Assembly: GCA_033675545.1 (NCBI GenBank)
Contig: JAWDGP010006482.1
Span: 573,501-637,500 of the forward strand
DNA: 64,000 nucleotides
From: Elysia crispata
Lineage: Eukaryota; Mollusca; Gastropoda; Plakobranchidae
Reading direction: 5' to 3'
Position 1 is the first letter of the stretch. Every line of letters starts with the position of its first letter. The notes beneath the pieces were generated by a model that was not told the origin of the DNA, made no database searches, and worked only from the letters and a program-made list of their open reading frames with translations. Below, one piece after another: positions 1 through 10,610 of the stretch. Both the position numbers and the translations under genes were made by a program.

Positions 1-545
1 CTTGTTCTTAATCTTCTTGTTCTTGTTCTTGTTCTTCTCTTCTTCTTCTTCTTCTTCTTCTTCTTCTTCTTCTTCTTCTTCTTCTTCTTCTTCTTCTTCT
101 TCTTCTTCTTCTTTTTATTGTTTTTGTCCTTGTTCTTCTTTTTGTTCTTCTTTTGCTTCTTCTTCTTCTTGTTCTTCTTCTTTTTGTTCTGTTCTTATTG
201 TTCTTGTTGTTCTTTTTGTTTTTGTTCTGTTCTTCTTGTTGTTCTTCTTGTTCTTGTTCTTGTTTTCTTGTTCTTGTTCTTCTTGTTCTTCTTCTCCTTC
301 TTTTACTTGTTCTTGTTCTTTTTTTTTCTTGTTCTTTTTGTTCTTGTTCTTCTTGTTCTTGTTCTTGTTTTTCTCGTTCTTATTCTTGGTCTTCTTGTTC
401 TTCTTGTTCTTCTCCTTGTTGTTCTTGTTGTTGTTCTTCTTGTTGTTCTTGTTGTTCTTGTTTTTGTTCTCCTTCTTGTACTTGTTCTAGTTCTTGTTCT
501 TGTTCTTGTTATTCTTCTTCTCCTTTTCTTCTTTATCTTCTTATA
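1..545. repeat. Pyrimidine-strand CTT / GTTCTT repeat
   Basis: A pure (CTT)n block at 35-112 passes into an irregular array of TTGTTC and TTC units. Open frames across it are low-complexity Ser/Leu/Phe and not genes. Confidence 0.9.
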
Positions 546-1104
546 TCTTATCTTCACCTTCAATATGCCTCTATTTCTGTTTTACCGCTCATTGTCTTTT
601 GCTATTTACAGGTCACATAACAAATTGATTTTATTCTTAAGTTTTATCTTTTTTTTCCTTTCTATAATTTTAAAAATATTACTTGAGCTGTTTTAATTGA
701 TTTTAAAAGTCAATGTTACAATAATGTTACCTATTGACCAATGACGGTTATCTCAAGCTCCGTCATAGAGAGGAGAAAGTTATGATCATTATCCTTAGGG
801 GCGCTTCATGACTAGTTTTTAAACAAAAGGCAGTTTATTTTTCCGAATAGTGTATTGGAAAATGTTTTCACTATATTAAATGGCATCACATTTTCCCTGT
901 CAATTTGTTCCTGGCTTACTGATTCATCATACAAGGTAGGCGTAATTTTTACCTTAAAATCTAATCTCGACAATGGTGCAAGAGAATGCGCTTTAAATTT
1001 TATCCTATATTAAAAAGTTAAATAGTTTACGATGACCCTTTAAGCAAACATGATTTGTATTAACCATAACTCAGAACCAAGATTCGCTAACATTAATCTT
1101 TCGA

Positions 1105-1269
1105 CAGCGGTCATTTGGGCGATGTAGCCCCTATCATATACCTATTCTCACACTTTAGATCTAGATCTAGCTACATGACCCCACTAATCTTAAAGGCTCT
1201 AGGGGCTACATGGCCCCAATAACCGCTGCCATTAACTGGATAACCTTTAAGATTAGTGGGGTTATGCAG
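1105..1269. repeat. Two interleaved inverted repeats (A B A' B')
   Basis: Arm A (1105-1134) pairs with 1199-1228, and arm B (1170-1197) pairs with 1243-1269, each about 25-30 bp with a few mismatches. Each second arm lies beyond the first arm of the other pair, a pseudoknot-like order. Probably a foldback transposon remnant. Confidence 0.7.
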
Positions 1270-1391
1270 CGTCAATAAACAATCCGTAATCTTATTTGAC
1301 GCTAGATTGCGTGTTTTGTTTTTAGAGTTTCCCAATATTATAGTTGAATGGTTTGGTTTGTAAGGCGTCTATTGGTCAGCTCTGAACTCAC

Positions 1392-1472
1392 TCGTCCTCT
1401 GCTCATCCTGTAGAAGATGACTCCCAGAGCCCAGATGTCAGACTGTTTGCTATACGGCGAAGAGGAGAACAA
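1392..1472 (-). CDS. Gene 3 exon 8, kinase subdomain IX
   Basis: Acceptor GTTGCAG|TTG, donor GGACGA|GTGAGT; 27 codons, phase 0: LFSSSPYSKQSDIWALGVIF, then YRMSRGR. Later C-lobe exons were not found between 1 and 1391. Confidence 0.8.
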
Positions 1473-4400
1473 CTGCAACGAGATATCAACAGTTCTTGGA
1501 TATAGCTTTTCTGCTTACTAAATTATGCCTCTAGACCTCTTCTAGTGCATTACTTGACTCTTGTCAGAATTGAAAAGACGACAGATGGAGATCTTTCTAC
1601 TTCTCGACCTTTTACTGATCATTCAAATGGGCTTATACCACCCACTTGGACGAATAGATAGCAGGCGATCCTCTGGCGCCAAGCGCATAGGCTGCAATTC
1701 TGACAAAATGTGAAAATTTATGAGTTTTTTTCATTGGGCACTAATTATTATCTGGTTATCATCTCAAGTGTCTCTTTCACAACAGGTTATTGTGCCTTCG
1801 AAACATTCCCTCTACTTATACTTTAGAATTTTTAAACCCATACAAAGTATCTCAGCCTGTAATATGCCAGGTTGTTACACGTCTTGATGCATGACAAAAA
1901 TCTATTAAAAAAAATTAAAATAGCCAAAACTGAACTGCGTTTTTGTTCTTTTAAGGTTATAAATCTCACGTGGAGCGAGTGAGTGATTACCTCAGGGGCA
2001 GTGAACTCTGTGGGTCTCACCCTGAAGAGCGTGCTCCAGTTAGCGAGTCTGTGTTTGTGTGAGCAGTGCGTGTAGTCGGTCAGCTTCAGATGGCGATCCG
2101 CTTGGATCCAGAACGAGTCCAGGGTCAAGTTTCTGGTCGAGACAGTGTTGTGTGAAGTTACACCTTAAAACCTTGAGGTTTGGTGAAGAATAATTATGAT
2201 AAATTTAGAAAATATTTTCAATTTTCTAATTGTTCCACAGGATTATGTGCTAAATAGAGGAAGGCTAAAAAACAACCCCCACCCCTTGTGAAAGACAAAA
2301 ATATATGAAGAAAGAAATACTGATCATAAAGTCAAAAGTTCATAGATGCAAAACTAAGATTTGACATAAATTTTAAATCAATTCAAAAAATTAATTAAAC
2401 ATGAAAAGAAAAGACAAAAAAGCGGTTTCTTAAGTTTTTATAATCCGTATTAAGTATCATTGTCAGGAAACCTCTGCTTGAGCAACTTGACTTGCAGTAG
2501 CTATTTCTTTTTACATAAATTTGCACCAAGTTTCCTCTTTTTAAACAATAGAAATAAAGATATCTTATAAATTCATACGAAAATTATAGAGAAGAGAAAA
2601 AAAAAAGAAGAAAAAGAATTTGTGACGAAAAACTATAAATTAGTACAAATAAAAACAAAATACAAATAAAAGATTACTAAAAGCCGAAAGTCATTTTATG
2701 GTTTTGAGTTTTAAATCAGAAAAAAGATCGAAAAGATTGAAAGAACAATGAGTCATTAGAGAAAAAAATCTCTTTAAATCTAATTTGTACAACAGTAAGA
2801 ACAAGTGGGAAGCCACTGTTAATTCTAAACAATCTAAGAAGAACAGAAGTTATAAGCTCAGACCCGCCACATCAGGTACACGACTTGATAGTGGGTGTAA
2901 CAAACATCACATAACTCCCACTGGGAGCCAGACCTTTCTAAGTCGTTAATGATTTTTATTTCCACGCGGAACAGTCTTGACTTGAGGGGCAGGAATGGTG
3001 CAAAGTTTAGAACCAGCATCCAAGATTGAGACAAATCATGGCTTTTTCCCTCTATGAAGTGTAAATTGAAATCGTTCGAAAGACAGCCAAAAACCGTCGA
3101 CATGTCGCCTTAATCACCCTGCTCTGCAATAGCTTTCCTCTTTTGAGGTTAGAGCGGTAGAGTATTAGGACCTGTTTCTGTGGGGAAACGTTCTAGATAG
3201 CATCACGTAGGTTGACCAGATTCAGCTTCATCGTTCTTTTAAAACATCGCACAAACGTTCATGGTTATTTCGAAAAACGAAAAACAGAAAAAAAAAGAAA
3301 ACCAACGGTAACAAGCTAACAATATACCTGTGAATGATTTTGTGGGTGTGCAGGAAGCCTACAGCACATACTATGTCCACCATGAAGCTCCTGGTGGTAT
3401 TGAGAAGACATTGCAAATTTTGGCTGTTGGTATCGAGAATAAAGTGCGATAACTGTTGGTTGATGTTGAGGAGAAAACAATGCATTTGCTGACTCAAAAT
3501 ATGGAGAAACCATAGCAATTTTTTGGCTGATGGCCAGGGGAGGACATAGTAATACTGGCTGGTGGCATGGGGAGGACATAGTAATACTGGTTGGTGGTAT
3601 AGGGAGGACATAGTAATACTGGCTGGTGGCATGGGGAGGACATAGTAATACTGGCTGGTGGTATGGGGAGGACATAGTAATACTGGCTGGTGGTATGGGG
3701 AGGACATAGTAATACTGGCTGGTGGTATGGGGAGGACATAGTAATACTGGCTGGTGGTATGGGGAGGACATAGTAATACTGGCTGGTGGTATGGGGAGGA
3801 CATAGTAATACTGGCTGGTGGTATGGGGAATAGACTGCGGTTATTACAAATATTGTAAAGAAAAACGTTTTTGTTTTATTCATTTATTTTATTTTATTTC
3901 TTTAATTTTTAATTTTTTATTTATTTATTTTTTTTTTTTGAAAGGGTGGGTGGGTGGGGGGGGGGGGGTGAGATCAGCAGTTGAGAAACGACTGACAGAA
4001 GTTTAGCTCGTAAAACTACGCGCATTCTGTACCCATCAAACTGCCCTCTACCTGGCACGGTGAAGGATGAAGGATGAGACCATAACTCATCCAACGACGA
4101 TATGAGTCTTGAACCCGCAACTTCTGGGGGTATCTTGAGTTACTACTTAGAAACATTATTGGCATAGTTTGCCAGTGGAGTGAAATAAATATTTTGTAAA
4201 GAACACATTTTATAACACTGGCCTAAGCAAACTAAACTACTGAAAGTAATCGGGCCAAGGAAGGAAGGATGATAATCAACTCGTATGAAAAACGCATGAT
4301 TGAAAAAGACTTGAAATGGACCCAAAAAGTAGGCGACACAGCAGTCGGTGCGAACATGTACCAAGTTACTCACTGGACCACGTCTGGAAGGAGCCGGCGG

Positions 4401-4516
4401 GCATAGAGCAGTTTCTCCTCTAGGGACTCGTTGTACATCGGCTCCAGAACCAGGCATTTATAGAACTGGGCAGTACATCGCGGCACCGGCAGAGAGGGAG
4501 AGAAAGAGAGAGGGGC

Positions 4517-4585
<69 letters not shown>

Positions 4586-4605
4586 GAGAGTGAGAATGAG
4601 AGAGG

Positions 4606-4673
<68 letters not shown>

Positions 4674-4693
4674 GAGAGTGAGAATGAGAGAGG

Positions 4694-4741
<48 letters not shown>

Positions 4742-4755
4742 GAGAATGAGAGAGG

Positions 4756-4807
<52 letters not shown>

Positions 4808-4816
4808 GAGAGGGGC

Positions 4817-4851
<35 letters not shown>

Positions 4852-4874
4852 GAGAGTGAGAATGAGAGAGGGGC

Positions 4875-4912
<38 letters not shown>

Positions 4913-4927
4913 TGAGAATGAGAGAGG

Positions 4928-5003
<76 letters not shown>

Positions 5004-5335
5004 GAGAAATGGTAAGGGGGGAGGGAAGGAGTTAGTAGAGTGAGAAAAATAATAATAAAAAAAAAAAGAATCATTACTTAACTTTTTTCTTTGGCAAAAT
5101 TGTTGTTGTTGCCTTTGACAGTGGAGCTAGGACTGAAAGAAGCTTAACCTTTGATCGGATTATGCTTTCTTATCTTGTTATTCTTTCAATTCCCCCCCCC
5201 CCCCCCCTTTTTCACTCTCTGTCTCTCTGTGTGTTTCTGTGTCTCTATGTCTGTCTCTGTCTCTGTCTGTTTATCTGTCTCTGTCTATTTCTTTATTTCT
5301 GTCTCTTTGTCTCTCTCTCTCTCTTTCTCTTTCTT

Positions 5336-5375
<40 letters not shown>

Positions 5376-6100
5376 CATCTGTTTGTCAATCTGCCTGTCT
5401 GTTTCAGTAAACCCTCTACCCCATCCTTCCAACTTGCCTGGTAAGAGAAAGCGAAGTGCAGGGCAGGCATAGATGCCGGTTTGTCCTTCTGACTCAGAAT
5501 CTGTTTTTCCACGCCCGCTCTCCTCTGGCTAGAACTGAAGAAGATTGGCCGAAAGATTTTGACGATCCTCGGCTTGCGTGACGATTTCTCAGTCCCGAAG
5601 TAATACTGGGTAACCGTAGACAGCGAGCGGGTTAAAACAATACACCGATTCTGCTGTTTTGGAAAGAACTCGATCAAAGATGCCTAGCTTCATTGATTGA
5701 ATTTTGATATATGCTCAAAAAGATAACCCAGAAATTTTCGACCAGTGTTTACTTACCACTGCATACTTGCCTACGGTGATGTTTTTGTGTAAAGTGATGT
5801 AGGTGTTAGGATCAATCTCTTGACGCGCGATGAGTACGCGGCGTTCAGGCTCGAACTCAGTACCTTCGTATTTGGCCTGCAACAGTAAGTAAGAGGAAAC
5901 TTAATATATTCTCTTCATTTTGCACCTGATTCACAAAATTTTTCACACTAGATTCAAAACACCTCATGAGAAGTCATAAAACGGTTTAGCTATTTCAGAC
6001 GATCATCAAAGGCTTGAAGCGTTTCTCTAAATGTACTAATAGGATTATTGATCGCCGAATGGGAGAAAATAATGCCATTTTCTTTTCACTCTCTTTCTCG

Positions 6101-6154
<54 letters not shown>

Positions 6155-9100
6155 TTCTCTCTCTCTCTTTCTATCTATCAATCTATTTCTCTCTCTCCTC
6201 CAACATCCCTCTCTTTGCACTGGATCAGCATACTATTCAGGCTGTGCTTGGCATTTCGTGTATCGGTCTGCGCTGGATCAGAATCGTGTTCAGGCTGTGC
6301 TTGGCATTTCGTGTATCGGTCTGCGCTGGATCAGCATCGGGTTCAGGCTGTGCTTGGCATATCATGTATCGGCCTGCGCTGGGTCAGCATCGTGTTCAGG
6401 CTGTGCTTGGCATTTCGTGTATCGGCCTGCGCTGGATCAGCATCGTGTTCAGGCTGTGCTTGGCATTTCGTGTATCGGACTGCGCTGGGTCAGCATCGTG
6501 TTCAGGCTGTGCTTGGCATTTCGTGTATCGGTCTGCGCTGGATCAGCATCGTGTTCAGGCTGTGCTTGGCATATCATGTATCGGTCTGCGCTGGATCAGC
6601 ATCGTGTTCAGGCTGTGCTTGACATTTCGTGTATCGGCCTGCGCTGGATCAGCATCGTGTTCAGACTGTGCTTGGCATTTCGTGTATCAGCCTGCGCTGG
6701 ATCAGCATCGTGTTCAGGCTGTGCTTGACATTTCGTGTATCGGCCTGCGCTGGATCAGCATCGTGTTCAGGCTGTGCTTGGCATTTCGTGTATCAGCCTG
6801 CGCTGGATCAGCATCGTGTTCAGGCTGTGCTTGGCATATCATGTATCGGCCTGCGCTGGATCAGCATCGTGTTCAGGCTGTGCTTGGCATTTCGTGTATC
6901 AGCCTGCGCTGGATCAGCATCGTGTTCAGGCTGTGCTTGGCATATCATGTATCGGCCTGCGCTGCATTAGCATCCTGTTCAGGCTGTTTTTGGCATATCA
7001 TGTATTGGTCTGCGCTAGATCAGCATCCTGTTCAGGCTGTGCTTAGCATTTCGTAATTCAGAATTTAAAGAGATATTCATTTTAAATGGGAAGCTCATTT
7101 TCCAACTCATAGAACGCACTTGAGACAACGTAAAATTTCTAAAAATATTGTGCTCGTATTATAAGCGCTTGAAAAAAATTCCTTTTGAGGATGAAATGTA
7201 GAGCTAGTTATTTTTTTTTCTCCCAATTAAACCTATAACGTAACGAATTTTGACAGCTGTTAAACTCTTAGTGTGATGTCAAGCAATAAAGATGATATCC
7301 TGTGACAACAAAATGTCAGCTGCGGACTCTTTAACGCTAATAAATATCTCATTTTCATACAAAATTTAAATATTTGTTACAAAGAGAAAGCGTGCTTTCA
7401 AAACATAATAATGGACATGTTAGTTCTATAAATGATTGTATTTTGAATAGACCAGCAATTAATCCCTATCAAAATACCATGCGTGGTTATTGAATTGTTC
7501 ATTACTTCACCTATTTTTGTTTTGATGGACAGTTTACATCAAGCAACCAATGAATTTATGTGTGCCCAAGATTACTTCTGTTACGGAGGAATTTAAGAAT
7601 AACTTCTAATTTCTTTCAGATTCTCAACGGATCTAAAATATGCTTTTATGTAACTAGCTCTGTTAATATAAAGCTGATTCGCTACGGTTAAAAACGTAAA
7701 GAGAACGTTTCACAATAGTTTTAAGCCTTCTTTTTTACCATGTTATTCCTGTGTGAAGTAAACATACAAATACCTTTATTCAAATTTACTTTAACGAGGA
7801 GTAATTCACTTTGCTAAACAACAATAGTATTTAACTTAATCACGCCTGTTATTTCTTGACAAGTTTCAATACACACACAATCAGGAAAGTTCTCACCACA
7901 AGTTTTTTGGTGATGGCTGGAAAAGCAGCATCTTTCGGGTCGAAGTGTGGAGTTTTGAAACACGTCCAAAGACTCGAGAGGTTATCCTGGAAGAAAAAAA
8001 TAAACAAAAAGATAAACAGGTAGATAAAGAGAGAAATAGAGATAGGTAGATATATAGATAGATAGATAGATAGATAGCTAGATAGATAGATAGATAGACA
8101 GATAAATAGACAAATAGTTAGGTAGAAATAGAGAAGGGATTTAGATAGTCTTTTTCATGTTGTTCTAAAATAGTTTAAATCTTAAGATATGTAATCTATC
8201 AATTCAAACCTGCATGGTTAAAGGAAAACCTAGTGATATCGCTAACATATATCTGTACAGTGGATGGCAGATACTAAACCTAGTGATATCGCTAACATAT
8301 ATCTGTACAGTGGATGGCAGATACTAAACCTAGTGATATCGCTAACATATATCTGTACAGTGGATGGCAGATACTAAACCTAGTGATATCGCTAACATAT
8401 ATCTGTACAGTGGATGGCAGATACTAAACCTAGTGATATCGCTAACATATATCTGTACAGTGGATGGCAGATACTAAACCTAGTGATATCGCTAACATAT
8501 ATCTGTACAGTGGATGGCAGATACTAAACCTAGTGATATCGCTAACATATATCTGTACAGTGGATGGCAGATACTAAACCTAGTGATATCGCTAACATAT
8601 ATCTGTACAGTGGATGGCAGATACTAAACCTAGTGATATCGCTAACATATATCTGTACAGTGGATGGCAGATACTAAACCTAGTGATATCGCTAACATAT
8701 ATCTGTACAGTGGATGGCAGATACTAAAATTTTTTTTATGATTTATCCATGTGAGTGCAATGTTTCTCCTCGGGTGGGAGAAAATTTCAAAACCGGCGAT
8801 CTGTTTGTCAGTTAACATTGTGTTCTCTCGCATCTTGCATTTTTTTTTGCTTTACCATCTTTCAAACGTATTGCTGTTATTTCTACATCTGTCCTATTTT
8901 TTAACATCTTGTACCTATGAAACCAAAACATTCAGATGAACCAAAATCATTGTCTTCAACGTTTGACAGAGCTAATACCAATTCTTGAACAATAAATACA
9001 CATTAAATATTTTACCAATAAACCAACTAAATCAATGTTTATGCAGGAAAACATAAACAGTGCACACTTAGAGCCACAACAAAGAAAGTTTATCTCTGTC

Positions 9101-9365
9101 TGTAAAGGTGGGTAAGTGTCAAAAAAGCCTATCTGCGAAGAAATGTAATAATGTCATGACCCGTAACACAAACATTAGCTTGGGATTGTCGGGGGTTATA
9201 TTCTACGTCTCTTTGTTAATCAACGCCTATTGATCGATCTGGTACTAAAGCGACAGATGCAAAATGCCAAAAGACAGCCCTTACCACAGAAGATTCTCTG
9301 ACATAGATTCGTTCAATTTCTCCAGTGTCCACATTTGTCGACCGTCTGGCCAACATTCTCTTCAT
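1392..9365 (-). CDS. Gene 3: probable pseudokinase, N-terminal ~306 residues (3' incomplete)
   Basis: Eight exons join in phase: a unique N-terminal region (MKRMLARRSTNVDTG..., about 97 residues), then a protein-kinase fold. In the kinase part there is no recognisable glycine loop; RIVKIF supplies the usual beta3 Lys; GVEKQIL could supply the helix-C Glu; FYKCLVLEP is the hinge strand; VVQSFMVDIVCAVGFLH is helix E. The catalytic loop reads HKIIHRNLTLDSFW, with Asn for the catalytic Asp, and the metal-binding motif reads LTDYTH, keeping Asp but not DFG. EFTAPE and SDIWALGVIFY are normal. Replacement of catalytic Asp, loop Lys and loop Asn argues against phosphotransfer. The loop recalls NRBP-type pseudokinases (HGNLT), but no family is claimed. 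The C-lobe end after residue about 306 is not found; position 9365 is the first plausible ATG. Confidence 0.7.
1991..2132 (-). CDS. Gene 3 exon 7, degenerate catalytic loop and APE
   Basis: Acceptor CGACCAG|A completes Arg; donor CCTGAG|GTAATC. RNLTLDSFWIQADRHLKLTD, then YTHCSHKHR and EFTAPE. The spacing from HR to TD equals that of active kinases (HRD to DFG), so the substitutions are not alignment artefacts. Confidence 0.8.
3328..3390 (-). CDS. Gene 3 exon 6, kinase helix E to HR
   Basis: Acceptor CACCAG|G, donor CACAG|GTATAT. SFMVDIVCAVGFLHTHKIIH, then the split Arg codon. Kinase subdomain VIa/VIb. Confidence 0.8.
3530..3833. repeat. 32-bp minisatellite, about 9 copies
   Basis: Unit GACATAGTAATACTGGCTGG plus 12 more bases, with few variants. 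It sits in the gene 3 intron between exons 5 and 6, ending about 140 bp before exon 6. The minus strand is stop-free in all frames, so spurious ORFs appear there. Confidence 0.95.
4374..4465 (-). CDS. Gene 3 exon 5, kinase hinge
   Basis: Acceptor TGCCCAG|TTC, donor GTCCA|GTGAGT (phase 2). 30 codons plus two bases: FYKCLVLEPMYNESLEEKLL, ending LLPDVV. It follows the ~550-bp (GA)n tract of the intron. Confidence 0.75.
4493..5043. repeat. Long (GA)n tract with higher-order unit
   Basis: Runs of GA are punctuated about seven times by a GAATGAGAGAGGGGCAGAG-like block, giving a higher-order repeat inside the gene 3 intron between exons 4 and 5. Confidence 0.95.
5190..5375. repeat. Poly-C and (CT)n/(GTCT)n tract
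   Basis: A C-run at 5193-5207 is followed by CT and CTGT repeats just below gene 3 exon 4. Confidence 0.9.
5438..5683 (-). CDS. Gene 3 exon 4, kinase N-lobe, GC donor
   Basis: Acceptor GCTAG|GCA; 82 codons, phase 0. Begins ASLIEFFPKQQ; RIVKIFRPIF carries the likely beta3 Lys (5558-5560) and AGVEKQIL a possible helix-C Glu. The exon ends HFAFSYQ at CAG|GCAAGT, a GC-AG type donor that matches the phase of the next exon, whereas the nearby GTs do not. Confidence 0.7.
5757..5876 (-). CDS. Gene 3 exon 3
   Basis: Acceptor TTGCAG|GCC, donor GTG|GTAAGT; 40 codons, phase 0: AKYEGTEFEPERRVLIARQE, ending NITVGKYAV. No domain recognised. Confidence 0.75.
6089..6195. repeat. (CT)n microsatellite
   Basis: CT dinucleotides directly adjoining the 53-bp array. 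Confidence 0.9.
6215..7055. repeat. 53-bp minisatellite, about 16 copies
   Basis: Unit contains CTGCGCTGGATCAGCATCGT and GCTGTGCTTGGCAT. Two subtypes alternate irregularly (TTTCGTGT versus TATCATGT), and the last two copies are diverged. It fills the gene 3 intron between exons 2 and 3. Stop-free in all three forward frames. Confidence 0.95.
7897..7986 (-). CDS. Gene 3 exon 2
   Basis: Acceptor TTCCAG|GAT, donor GTG|GTGAGA; 30 codons, phase 0: DNLSSLWTCFKTPHFDPKD, ending AITKKLV. No domain recognised. Confidence 0.7.
8024..8110. repeat. (GATA)n microsatellite
   Basis: GATA tetramers with a few point changes, between gene 3 exons 1 and 2. Confidence 0.9.
8226..8728. repeat. 50-bp minisatellite, about 10 near-identical copies
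   Basis: Unit AAACCTAGTGATATCGCTAA plus 30 bases. By eye every copy is the same, pointing to recent expansion or homogenisation. Lies in the gene 3 intron between exons 1 and 2. Confidence 0.95.
9285..9365 (-). CDS. Gene 3 exon 1 (putative start)
   Basis: ATG at 9363-9365, 27 codons MKRMLARRSTNVDTGEIER..., donor GTG|GTAAGG, phase 0. The frame is open for about 18 codons upstream (ending LDQDFCT), so the coding part could begin earlier or in a preceding exon. Confidence 0.6.
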
Positions 9366-10495
9366 CGTGCAGAAATCTTGATCTAGATCTAATTTACGTT
9401 TGACAGTGTGTTCAGCTTAACACGGGTCAAGATGCAGTTGTACATCGAAAATCTTGTGATTTAATAAATTACACCTATATAAAATTTTAACTGGAATAAA
9501 GCTAAGTCTATGTCTGTTATTGATTTTGTTTTGATACCGTCTTGTAAAATCATTTGTAAAATCAAGGTATACATTTTTAACAGGTCTATCAAGAAATTCT
9601 TGTCAAAACATAATATTTGGTCTGCATAAGTTTTTCAAGGATTTATTGTCAAAATATAGATGTGGTTGAGGTATTTAATTAGTATATATTTGTTTAGGTC
9701 TATTCTTTTAATGCAGCAAAAACCTGATTAGGTTTTTTAGAACCTGGGTCTAGATCTACATTTTTAACATCGTCAGTGGGTTCAGGAAGGCTAAATTTCT
9801 AGATCTTAGTTTTACTGATTTAGATATAGATCTAGCCTCATTCATAATTTGAGTGATAAGATTTCTTAGGAGGACCATTAAGGGCTAGATTTCAAAAACT
9901 TCTCGGTAATTAAACCTAATTTCAAACATAAAACAAATTTAGATATACCCATTTTTTTTAGTTAAGATGTAAGGCTAACCGTTATTTATATTTAATAAAA
10001 GAGTCAGCCGGAAAAAGACCGAACCGTTCCTTGGTGAAGATCAAGTGCTGTGTTGTGGAGATGCAGTTTTCATCCTAAAAAAGTCGAGGAGCACTTTTTT
10101 TTTTTTCCTCTCGTGCGCGTCATGTTCTCCAACAAATTGAAGACTTTTCCGGAACAAACTGCAAGGGCTTAAATGTTTAATTTTGACATGAAGATGCAAA
10201 AAAGTTTCAATAATTCTCGAGGTTCGATTTTGGTTGTACGCGGCTGTTTTTAAATTTCATCCGTTAGCCTTTTGAGGTTTTTCTTTTTTTTGTTTTTTTT
10301 TCTTTATTTGTTTTTTGTTTAAGCACCTGATAACTCCAACAGCATCTTTTCCTCCCAGCTTTGTCTCATGCTGCAATGGAGACTAAAGTTCTCCTCACTG
10401 ATCCATGTCTGTCATGTGACCAGATTATATGGCACTAGTGATCAATGAAATAGTTGTAACCCTCTAACTATAAGTCTGAGAGAGAAAGCGAGAGA
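9366..10495. other. 5' flank of gene 3, no gene seen
   Basis: AT-rich sequence with several TCTAGATCTA-type palindromic words and no supported coding exon. It should hold the gene 3 promoter or 5' UTR exon, but no site could be singled out. Confidence 0.4.
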
Positions 10496-10498
10496 GAG

Positions 10499-10552
<54 letters not shown>
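10488..10552. repeat. (GA)n-(AT)n microsatellite
   Basis: Short GA run, then about 25 AT dinucleotides, bordering the foldback element on its left. Confidence 0.95.
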
Positions 10553-10554
<2 letters not shown>

Positions 10555-10610
10555 TGAAGATAAGGTGGAATAATTGATGAGAGTGCTCAACTGTGGGAGC
10601 AATACATAAA

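Noticed and set aside
2858-3103. Minus-strand frame of 81 codons between gene 3 exons 6 and 7
   Set aside because: It looks protein-like, but no acceptor and donor fit in phase, and the kinase sequence joins perfectly from exon 6 to exon 7 without it.
4348-5074. Long frames of alternating Arg/Glu or Leu/Ser across (GA)n tracts, here and at 19.3, 24.6, 29, 44.3, 61 and 63 kb
   Set aside because: A pure dinucleotide repeat is open in every frame by composition; there is no start context, splice support or non-repeat sequence.
6014-7056. Three overlapping plus-strand frames of 200-270 codons
   Set aside because: They are the same 53-bp minisatellite read in three frames and lie inside a gene 3 intron.
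8226-8728. Regular 50-bp repeat considered as a CRISPR-like array
   Set aside because: The copies are contiguous with no unique spacers, in a eukaryotic intron.
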